64,000 nucleotides of DNA from positions 161,011,962-161,075,961 of the forward strand of contig NC_089978.1 in the NCBI RefSeq assembly GCF_036417845.1. Direction: 5' to 3'. The notes under the pieces are model-generated. The model was not told where the DNA came from, did no database searches, and worked only from the letters and a program-made list of their open reading frames with translations. The translations under genes were made by a program, and so were the position numbers. This document shows, piece by piece, positions 32,401 to 44,400 of the stretch. How positions within the stretch are numbered: the first letter of the stretch is position 1; each line of letters begins with the position of its first letter. This DNA comes from Apteryx mantelli. Lineage: Eukaryota > Chordata > Aves > Apterygiformes > Apterygidae.

Positions 32401-35400
32401 TGCACAGAGAAGCAGTAATAGCAGGTGCACTTCAGACCTGATCACCACACAGTTTGCTTCAATTTATCTACTTTGATTAGAGATAGGATTTTTTTTTTCA
32501 AAATAATAAAACCAGAACAACCTCAAACATGTATGCAGTCATACCAGCATAAGAATATTTCATACAGGTTAATCACCTTTCTCCAAAATTTTCAGAAATA
32601 AAGGGTGTCAGTAGATGTACCTTTATATAATACATTCATGCTCATGGGATGGACTGATACAATTACATTGCTTTAAGCTGATACAGTGGTGCAAAACAGT
32701 GCATAATTCTGTATTCTCACAGTTAAGCTGTCCAGTGAAAGTATGCACATATTTAGAGTTACCCAAAGCAAGACTTGTCAGGAGAAAGTATAATTTTGAT
32801 TGATATAGCTGGAAAAAAAAAAACAGACAAGCTTTTGGATATGTGAACCTTTATTCAATGTATTCATTGTAGTATATCAATTCCTCAGTGTCTGATTGGT
32901 TAACAATGACTTAAAACTGGAATTAAAAAAAAAAAGTGAAACTGGGATCTACATTAACCCTTGTCAGATCTTTCTCTTCCTCGGTAACTCAGAAAACGTG
33001 CTCTAGGTGACCCTGCTTGAGCAGGGGGGGTTGGACTAGATGATCTCCAGAGGTCCCTTCCAACCTCAGCAATTCTGTGATTCTGTGAAAACTAATCACT
33101 TTTCATTTCACTTTTCATTTCACTTTTCATTTCACTTTTCATTTCACTTTTCATTTCACTTTTCATTTCACTTTTCATTTCACTTCAGAAAACTAATTAC
33201 TTTTCATTTCACTATGCCTTAGCATATTCTATTCCCCTCTCCGAATACATAAGATCATAGAGATTTTGTAAAATTTAGAGCAACCTCTGAATTGCTTTAA
33301 TAGCACCCTTTATGCTGGGGCTGGAGCAGAAAACTATTAAAACTTGGACAGAATTTGTGTGTCCTCTTTTTCTGCCCTGCTGTCTTGAGGGAACAGAACA
33401 GGGCACAGTTGCCAATCTGGGCCAGAGATTTTGAAATAGCCTCTGCTTCAGCCTCATGCTCTCTCTGACATGCTGCACTACAGCCTGCACTTCGGCATGC
33501 CAGGAAGGAGGACTAACACAGACAGCAAGGCTGGTCCTAAGCATCTAGCCAGGGTCTTCGGTGTGTCCAAGTGCTCAGAAAGAGCAAAGAGACATTGCCA
33601 CAGCTGAGGTAGCAGTAGCTGTATGTGAACAGCTGGACTGAGAACATATGGCAGAAAAAGACGGCAGAGCTAATTCCAACTATCGTAAAAGACTATGGTG
33701 ATATTACTCCCAGCCCAATGGAGATGTGAGAGCAGAGGCCTTCCAAGGCACAAACAAGGGCTCAGAAATGGAGCTAATCTGGGTCCAAATTCAGATCATG
33801 TGCTCCCCATGACCATTTTCACCTCACAATGATGGATTAGTCTTTTTTCTTGTTTCAGACCAACTAGTAACAAGCATTACACTTTCCTACAGTATTTAGT
33901 AGCCAGGAATCATGTAAGATTTGCAAGCTGGTTACGTGAATTGTGAAGCTTTTACGTGAGAAAGTTTTACACAAACACTTGGGATTTCAGTATTTCCCAA
34001 GCCAGTGGATGGAAAAGGATGTTGTATCTTACAATGAATTAATGAACCTTGTTAAGAGCTTAGCCAAGAAGGGGAATGGACATTAGCTATCTGCCCTGAG
34101 GCAGTAAGAGCAGCTGAGAGACTTTACCACCCTCAAAGTGGGAGTTGGCAAGCAACGCTTGATGACAGGAAGGGTGAGACTCCTTCCCTGTGGAGTGATG
34201 ACATCAAAAAGGTGTGTGTGTTTCTGCACATGTGGGTGGAGTCCAAAGATGAATTCAGACTACAAAAAGAAGCAGAGGTTCTCAGGTCTGGGATCTTTTT
34301 CATGAACACCACCTCAAAGACAAGAGCTGAGTAAGAAATGGAGTCCTCACACAGGAACTGTGTGCCATCTGTCAGATTTATAGCTGAGCTGGGGTGAGGA
34401 AAACCTTTTGAAAATAACCTGAAAGTTAGAAACATGCTTCTTTTTTCCCATTTGTTTCAGTTCACTTATTCCTGCCAAGTCTGCAACTGCATGGTCTGTT
34501 TTGGATTTTGAAAATAAATGCTTTTGGCTTAAACTGGCTAACATGAAGAGAAGCTTTAGAACAATGTGCTGACACCAAAGGCTATTCCTTTGTGCTAGCG
34601 ATCCTCAAAACTTCTAGCAGTTTGGTTTTTAAGACTACCAGATCCTCAATGCCCCCCCCCACGCCATCCTGCCATGATACCCAATAAAGTAATAAAGAGT
34701 AATAGAGTAATAAAGAGCATCTCTACTCATCTAGAGGGGACAGTTTGAGGGCTGGCGATGCAGAGAGGTGTGTGGAGGAAGCATCTTCCAACGATCACCC
34801 CTCCCCAGGAAATGTCTCTGGTATTTGACAAGATGATGGGGGAAACATGTAAACCCTGAGGGCTTCAAAGGCATGTAAGTTAACAGCGCCATGTCAAGCA
34901 TGTGATCACGTGACAAAAGCCACAGATAGACCACAAGCAGATATTCATGGTATGCTACTGTAGATACAGGAAAAATAAATAAATAAAATCAATGGAAGGG
35001 CCCAATACAAAGTTTACTTCTGGATTTTGGGCTGATTTGGGGACGACAGTCCCAAACATCACACATCACTGATGTCCCACTGATGCCAGCAGGTCACGTT
35101 TTTCACATTTTTAGGATGGGTGCTTTGTGTTTAGAACAGCATGAACAGCATGAACACTTTCTACTCATTGCCAGCCCATGTGAAAGAGTTAATCCTGGGA
35201 CTTTCCCTCTTTCTCCCAGCCTCTACTAGATTTTGTTCCCATTAGACATACAAAGTCATTCATTTTATCACTGAAAGCAAAACAAAACAAACACTTGTAA
35301 ACAATTCCAACTAAGCAAGCACATATAACCACAGCTACATTGCATAAGGAACACGAAGCAGGCAAAGTGCTCTGCTGACCTAGTAGTAATACTGCTTTGC

Positions 35401-38400
35401 TAAGCACACTTATCTGGGAAAGTTTGGTTTAATCCTCCTCCCGTTTGTTCCTAATCAGCCTTCTCCCTCCCCCCTACTCCCACTACTAATCAGTCTGAAG
35501 ACTTAAGCTTTTTGCATTGCTTCAATTCACAGATCCACTGACTCAAGAAAATCATTCTAACAGGTTTTAATCAATTTCCAAAATATTTTCCCACTGAATC
35601 CAGCCACATTCACTTCTTTTAATCCTAAACTGCCTGAAAAGTCAGTAGACCACAGTAAAAAAGCTACTATACAATCCTGACTGCCTGTTCAGCACAGTCT
35701 CTTCCACATTGCTTTGAAATTTCAGAATTCATCAAGCATTTCTGGAATGGGAGAGCTGTTAGTGACAGGTTATCAACTAGAAAGTTCTAAAAGCCTGAAA
35801 AGAAGTCTAGGCATTCTGAATGAAGGCAATAATATCCAGTACTGGCCCTTGCAAATATACGCATTTTCATTAGATGATTTTACACAATAGGGAAAACATC
35901 ATTGCAGCATTAATGTAAAAAAAATACACTGGAAGGAAGAAAGGACTGGACAGAAACAGGTATCAAGCAGTTATGATCAGTTAAGATCACAGATATATTC
36001 CTGTGTTAACTTTTTTTTTTTTAAGCAAAAAACCCAGCAACCTTGGCTAGCACGCTTAGGGCAGAGAGATAGACTTTTGTATAGTTCACTAACAGAGATT
36101 ACACAGAAATGCTAAAGAACATGGTGTCTTGAATCTAACATTAATCTATCATAAATGACAAAATACCAGATTAGAAAACATCTGGTTTAATTCTTAACTC
36201 AGTACCTCATCCTCCCTTCAAATAAGTCAGCAACAAAATGTCCAACTATTTTTTTTTTTGTCTAGTGCTAGAGCAAAGGCCTGAGATTTTCTGGGTTGAT
36301 TCCACCTTCTTCATTATCACCTTTATTCACCAAGCTGTCTGTATGAACAAAAGACAGTAGGATTTTTTCTGTAACTTGTTTGTAATAAAATCTCTACTGC
36401 ATTAACCATTTATTTGTGAGATATTCCATCCCTTTCTAGGGTCTCTTTTTGTATTTTTTCCTAAATAAACTCTGGGTCCAATGCATCCAAGTCAGAAGGT
36501 ATTTCTGTAGACAGTTGTCTGCCAGATTCCAGATTTGAGGGCATGTGAAGGATTAAGCTGAGCTATAAATTAACTTCTAAAGACACAGAGCTATTCTATC
36601 ATGTCCAGTCCTAATATAATGAAGCTCTCTGCAAAGCTACTTTTCTACTTCAGCTTCAGCTAAAGCTGGCACTTTAAAAACTCTGCAAGTAACCAGTACA
36701 CAGAACTGCCAAATGTTTCTTCATGTAAACAAGTAAGATACTAGGAAAGGTATATATCCCAAACCTCGTATGTGCACAGTGACATGCAATAAAATTTGGC
36801 TTACATTTGGGTAAGCCTAATGTTTGATAAATAATGAAGAAAAAGGTAGGTGGTTGAAGAAGGTGGTCCACAACAGAGTTACAGCCTTCTCATCCTTTCA
36901 GAACTGGGGAACACATTTACCTTTAAAACCAGGCACAGCAAAGAACTGGGTCTTTATATGACTGTTTTATGCAGCTCTGTTTACATGTGCAGGTCATCTT
37001 CCTGGAATATGTAATTCTCCAGCAATCTGGAAAACGTTACAGTCCTACATGTTTACATTTGCATTTTAAATGGCTTGAAAACATGAACCCAAGTGTGGGA
37101 GAAGCTAAGCATCATCAGGGTGCTCAGGCTGCGCAGCACCTCGCAAGATCAGGCTAATGTACAACTTGCCCTGATGCTGCATTCAGTCCTCACAAATGTA
37201 AATGGCTCAGCAAAGGATCATCTAATAGCTCGAAAAAAGAGGAGGCACTATTCAAGATTCTGCTGTAAAACAGGAAAGGCAGCTACAATATGATGTCTAG
37301 TTCAGTAGGGAAAGAATCTTTACAGTTTCCTGCAAAGCAACTACTATCAGCAGGGCATCTATACGTTGTAGTATCCTTGTAGCACTCAGACCTCCAGATC
37401 CTGGTCATCACAATATTACCTTGTTTCCATGCATGGTGACAACTCCAGCTTCATCAGCAGTATTAAAATGAACTTCCATGGCTTTGCAAATACACTAGAT
37501 ATCATGTGATTATGCTCTGTTTACCTCTGTTAGTAGCATATGGTGAATAAGACTCAGGAAGTGCTTCATAGCAAACTTACAATGAATATGGAACAATAAT
37601 ATACATATACACACACACACATGCACGCACATATATAGCACTTCACAGAAATCAGTACTGACAACTCTGTTTTATTGCAAGTCTGTCCTAGCTGATATTC
37701 TATGAAAGCTTCTCTATGTGGAACTGAAGGGTTACAAAATGCATAACAAACTTTATTTCAAAGAAAAAGTTTGAAAAGGCAACACAATTGTTCCCTAAGG
37801 CATGAAAATAAATGCAGTTAGAAAAATCATTATCAGGGCTTACTTGTTCTTTTAGCAAGAAGTAATTTAAGAATTCAGAACACTTGGGGTTAGCTGTGCA
37901 GTGTAATAAATACAAAAATCTGTGTATGCCACTTAGACAGCTTATCAGTGATCTACTCGATTTATAGTCTAATGAAGTCAATATAAAGACAGATTTAACA
38001 AAAAGCTCTACTGAAAAATGCAGAAGAGAGGTGTCATGAATCTGGGGAAAGAAATAATGTCTGTATAAAGCACTACCTAAAATAGCCCTGGACACATACA
38101 AGCCGCCTTGATACCCATTTAATGCAGTGCATATAAACCAAGACTATTCAGTAATTTTGGAGAGTTTCCTTTTGAGCCTGTACATAAAAAGACAGCGAAC
38201 CCCAGAGGCTGTTGCTGTCTTGCCTGTGTGACTGTGGAATCACAAGACAAGTGCATACAGAGACACTGAAGCTGAACAGAACCACCCTCCACAATTCCCA
38301 TGTTGTTCCCCCTCTGGATATATTGCTGAAGGCAATACTGGCTTCTTTCGATCCCCCTTCTATTCTCACTGCTTGTAATATCTAGGCATATGTGTCAGGA

Positions 38401-41400
38401 ATGCCAAAAAGAAACCTCTTTCCAAGTACACCATACTGCACCTTACTTTTCTCTAATTTGCTTACCAGTTTATCTTTTCTAATAGTAACAGACACAATAA
38501 TCTCCTCAGTTTTTAAATGGTATTTAGTTTCATTAAATGAAGATCTCAGCTGAGGTGTTTCTAAAGTACAATGAAGAACCGGAGATGATGGTGAGGCTCT
38601 GAAGATAATTTAATATGGCAGTGGGAAGTCAGGAATGTGAACTGGGCACAGCTTGTTCACACACCATTGCAGGAGTCTCAGCACGCAACTTCACTTAATG
38701 AAGTTTTCTAACAGTCCCTGCCAGCTGCATTACCTATTGCTCAGGGGAGAAATGATCAGAACAATGGAAACAACATTCATAGAAATCAGACAGCAGTAAC
38801 ACCAGATGCAGCATCAGGGCTTGCAGGGAGGGAGAACTACAAGAACAAACTCAGTAAGATAGATTTCTTCCATGAGACCATCAACATGATAAACTACTCC
38901 TGGGTACCAGACCAGAATCAAGAGGACAGAACCAAAGCAGGAAGCGTAATACATTTTACAAGGGTGTGGTTCATTTTATGAACAAATATAAAAATGTTTC
39001 TCTATATTTACACACATGGGCTTGTCAGATCTGCTGAACTTCACTCCCAAAGTGTGAGCTAATACATCTGGCTCCTGTGGCTTTCTCCTTCACCATGGGG
39101 TCATACACTGCATCTGCCTTGTAGCATCGCAGCCTCTTTTCCCCTACCAAACCCCGTGGGCCAGAGTCACCACCCTGTTGCATTTGGTGCGTGAGCCATC
39201 CTGACCCTGCACAACAAGGGACTTGCCATGTATCCAGGGCTTTGAACTCGAAGGAGATCTTCCAGGAGCACATTATCCAGTTGCAGCCTTAGTGCTACAG
39301 GCCCTCCCACATAAAGCAGCTCCGCGCACCCGGGCGGCATACCCATCGCCAAATCCTGCAATGCCTCCAACCACACCATATGATGCTGCAGACCCCTCCT
39401 TCCCCTCTTGGCACAAAAGCAGTTCCAAGTCATTTCAAAGCTCTGCCTACAGGGTTTAGTGAAGCCCTTCCCGATGAACACACCCATCCCAACAGCTGCC
39501 CTAAAGTCATCAGAAAAATATGCTCCAACAGGCTGGCACCAAAAAGCACGCAAAACGAAGCTGTGCCTCAGTAAGTGGAATTCTGAAAAAGGAGGTCCCC
39601 AGCATTTAGCAGAATTCTGTAGCTAAGAAGGAATGCAAAAGGAGTTTTCAAAAAGGGTTTCCACCTTCCTAAAAGTGTTTTTAAAAGGTCTGGGCAAATT
39701 CTTCCTTGCATTCCTTTCAAACGTACTGATCCAAGTGTTTAGAGGAGCCTGGACAGTCAATTTACAAATTTGCTGCTGTTCTGCACACGAAGCAGTGTTT
39801 TGGGACAAATACATACATATATCCACATGGATAATTACCAACTTGCAGTTGCTACTAATTGCTACTCCTCTGAGACTCTGCACTGTGCCCATGGAGAACT
39901 GCCAACTATTGTTATTTGATCACAAGCTATGGTAGTTTGAATTACATAAAAATTCCAGTTCTCACCACAAGAAACACAAGGCTATTAGTAAACTTCTGCA
40001 GAAAATCTTGAAAATATGGTCCAGCCATACCTGGGAAAACTTAGTTCAGAGTATAGTTAGGAAGAAATCAAGATTTTTTTATTATTATTTATTATTATTT
40101 ATTATTAAACTATTTTGAGAGGGCATAAGCCCTGATTTTTAACACTGTGAACTGGTACAACCCACTGCTGTTTTGTCTGACTGCCATGATTGTGATTCCA
40201 ACCATTTTTATGGCTATGTAAACAGAACTTGCATCATTGCATCAAAGTAGGTCAGTCACTGTAATTCCTACTTTACAGATAACTAAATCTTAGTGAATGG
40301 TAGTGACTTTCCAAAGGCAAAAAAACCATGAAAATAAAAAAGCCAGATTCAGAACTTGGATTCTCATTACTCTCAAGTTTTACACTGTATCTACTGAATC
40401 TCATTCCCTTTCAAAATGAAAAGGGTTGGTAGTATTTCCTAATGAGCAGTTAGCAAAACCCACACAACATCTCCTAACAAAGCATCAGCAAAAATTGATT
40501 TTCTCTTAAGCTGTGAATAGACAGGAATCAGCAAAGAAATATTACACACTGATTTTTCTTAACTGTCTATTCATGTTTAGTGGGCAATTCAGTATTTCAC
40601 TTCTTTTTCTGGGGCAAAAGCAGTCATAGTATTTTGTAACAAGGGGTATGCATTTCAAAAATTGAGGGTGGATTCAATCAGAAAGAGTGTCCTCCTTTGA
40701 AATATTCAGAAACAGTTCTTTAAACGGTATATTATTTGCAAAGTTTGGTAAAATTAGTCAGAAATGAATGTTAGTTAGCCTACACAGCACCAATATTTTC
40801 TTGGGAATTAATCATCATATATGGCTGAATTAATTTTTTCCATTTTTTATTTAAATAACAATGTTAGAGTGTTCTTCTATATCTCATGCAAGAATATCAA
40901 GACTTTTTAAAGCACATATAGAAAAAAACAAAGAGTTTCCATTTTCTTTTCCACTTACATCACTAATACAATCTATTTATGCTTTATCATTACTGTAATG
41001 TCCTTTTTGCTACTACAGTTCTGGGTCCTGGGAACATGAGCCCAAACTGAAGTTACAACCTGTTGATTCCCAAGGACTTGTGAGGCGGCAGCAGCAATAC
41101 TGAGAACACTAAATGTTAAGTCAATGTCCTCGGTAAAGTCCCTAACACTGGCCACTACACCTGAATTTTCCTAAGTCCCCGGTAATTTAGGGTGCCAACC
41201 TCCACATCTTTAAGAAGTCTGATGAGATATTTCAAGGCATACACCTAACATCCACAACTGACTGAAAATTTGGGTGGAACTAAAGCAGGAAGTGTGTGAG
41301 AACAAAGAGGACAAGAAGTGCTGGGCAAATGAAGAAGACTCAGTAGTACTGCAAAGCACAGATGGGCAAATGGGCTGAGGCAGTGCAAAGAAACAGGAAA

Positions 41401-44400
41401 TGTCAAACTGTGGGGAAACAGAAATGGAGAAGGCTATAAACTGAGATGGAAAGGAAGAGGCAAACAAGAGCAGACAAAGCATTTTTTCATGAATCATCAG
41501 CCAGAGTCACTGCTTCCTAAAATGCCATCCTAAAAAGGCACCAGCAGGGGGAAGGGACATGTAGTCCACAACCTGGACACTTCACAGTTGAAGCATATTT
41601 ATGCTCTGATTTCCTCCTACTACTCATTTCAATCCCATCTTCTGTCTCGTCTCAGATTTCCACCATCCAACATGCCCGCACTCTCATTATTCTTAAAGCC
41701 CAATGACACTGCCAAAATGCCCATCACTGACCCTGTCCGAGTGCCAATTTCATGACATCTCTCCAGCCCCTGGCTATGCATGGTACAGCTTCCTAAGCAC
41801 CTGAGTTGTGCTGCAAGCCTCCGACTGCTCTGCGTTTGCACAGGGCCCAGAACACAAAGACTAGAACCGGACCTTCCAGTTGCAGGTAGCTAGACCTTCA
41901 GCAGGCTGCTCTTTCTCCCAAGCCACACTACTGTCAGTCACCCCAAAGAGCAAACCCACCAAATGGGCATATACCAGCACTAGTTTTATAGCTGAACTGA
42001 TTTCTGATAATGTAAGATGAGAATCAGGCACTCAGTCTCCCAGTGAATTCAAAGTATGTGGTTCTCCTCACCTCTCCACGCTTTTTGATTTACTGGTTTA
42101 AGAACAGAACTGTGTTTCAACGGAAATCAGGTATCTAACCTACATAAATGCTTGCAAAAATTCCATGACGTATTGTCTACGTCTTTAAAGGCCTAGATAT
42201 GGTACTCTGAAATATCTAGCCTTATGCACATGGGAATCCTAGCTTCACTGAAAAATCACTCAGATTTATAAAAATACTTTCCAAAGCACTGCATGTAACT
42301 TACCTTACAAGTTTTATTTTCAAAGGGATTTAATCATCTAGGTCATGTAAATGCTTTAGAAAGTGTTACCTTTTTCCCACTCTCATATTTTTCACACTGC
42401 CTACTTCAGGTACTCAACTTTGGCATGATTCAGGGTGTACATTCTCTCTGCTCTCAATGGACACAGACAGTTGCTTCTATATGGTGAATCAAAGCATTTA
42501 AGTTAGAAGCCTAAAGTCAGACTGAATATCCCTCTGTGCATTGTGTCTATATTTAGGCAAGCAATTTTGTAAAAGCTGACTTTCCAATATACTATACACA
42601 ATTTTTCTTTTATTAATTGTTTGGAGACAGACCAATAGATAAGACTATTTTCATACAGATGACACTTCTGAGCACCAAGGCAAGAAGGGGCTGAGACATG
42701 AGATGGAAAACACCTGTAACTCCTCTGCAAGCCACAGGAGGTGCAGGTACTTGGCACCAGTCTAAATCATGTAAATAACACCATCATAATAGCAACTTAA
42801 CTTCTACTGCTCATTGAACAAAAGCAACACAAATGAAAAATTACCTGAGCACCATAGACACGCTGCATTGCCTGAAGCAACTGGTTTGTATATTCGGTAA
42901 GGGTTCCTGCATCTTCTTCAAATACGCTAAGCAAAGACCGAGTCTTCAATAAAAGAAAAAAAGCAAACAGTTTTAACCCCAAATGAAAATACTAAAAATA
43001 ATCACAAAAGACTGTAAATAAAAGGTAGCAAAAATACAAATGAATCAGAAATAATAAGCCTTTGACTTTATAGGGCTCCATTTATTCATAGATCTCAAAA
43101 AACAGGGAGAAATTGGTCTTGTGAATAAGTAAACAGATGCTTAAGAAAGTGATCTGCTAAAGTGATAACTTGGCCAGGCTCTGACCCGTAGTCTCTTGCC
43201 CTAACTAATAGACATTCCTTCCAACACCATCAGGAATGTAAAAAATCCTGAATATCTGCCTGCTGACTACAGTAATCCAAGCCATATTAAGGACTCTGGG
43301 ACAAACCCCATCGCTCGCTCACTTCACCTCTCTAACCTCACCCTGCACTAAAAGCACCCCTTCTCATTAGGTAATTCACAGAGTATTACTCACTCTCCGC
43401 TGTCTTGAGTGACTCTTAAAGGGCCACTGACAAAGCCAGCTGACGTAATCGGACCAAACAACTGGGTGTTCATTTCTAACAACAGCCGCAGCAGTATACA
43501 CACGCTCAGAGATACCCTGTACTTTCTCCATTCTGCCCGCTCATCTTTGTCAGCAAAGGGGAAGAAAAAGAGCATAATAGCTTGTGTTATCTTAGAGATG
43601 TGAATTCCCTTGGTTTGTTTTGGCAGAATCATCAGGAACAACGAGTTATGTTGCTGACACAGCTTCTGAGATAAGAAAGAACAAAAATCTCAGAAAAAAC
43701 GCTGAGCTCTGGAACTTACCAGATGAAGACAATATGGAAAGAGGGAAGGCTCTCACTGAATTTTTGACAGTGTCCCTTTAACAAAGTCATGATCCATCCT
43801 TAGTCTTAACTCTGGTAAATCCAATCCTTTTGATGCTAACTGGCAATGTCTTTCCATCTGCACAGCTAATTCATATGACATTAGTTTCATCTGCTTACCT
43901 GAGCAGCATCCATAAACACCAGTACTTTAATAATCATGTCAGCCCTGTAACAGAGCCAGTGCTTTATCTGTCCTCCTGTTACAGGATCTCTAACGTGCCT
44001 GAAGGATACAGGTTTTAATTTGGGAAATTCACTTTAGAGCCTTACAGAAGTTTTAAGTTTCCCTACTATTTAAGAGGAGGCACAGGTACTTCCCCAAGGC
44101 ATTTATTCTTCTTTGCAAAGCTTTCTGCAGACATTTTACATTTGTCCTGAAAAAAACCCTCAAAATCAGCATCCTTTAAGAACTCCAGCCTAAGGACAAA
44201 CCATCATTTCATCTCTGCTGAGAAGTATCTGTCTAAGCTATGAAACCCTGTTGCTCAGTGGTTCAAGTGGGTGACTTGGGAGTCAGACCAATCCAGCTGG
44301 GTTCTGCTCTAGACACTGCAAGCACTGCAGTTACCTCCACACTTTGGATAAATCACCTGAGCTCTCAACATTTCAGCCTGCTGACGTGCAAAAGTAGTAC

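Larger units (their letters stand above)
32235..42844 (-). other. APPL2 intron 2
   Basis: At about 10.6 kb this is the longest intron. It holds duplication copy 2, a CR1 3' tail plus 12-bp minisatellite (33.0-33.2 kb), a GC-richer block (about 39050-39560), simple repeats at about 37600 and 40075, and a possible MIR relic (about 40250-40400). The rest shows nothing recognised. Confidence 0.7.

Noticed and set aside
33040..33222. Open frame with a repeating SFHF peptide
   Set aside because: It is merely the translation of the 12-bp minisatellite.
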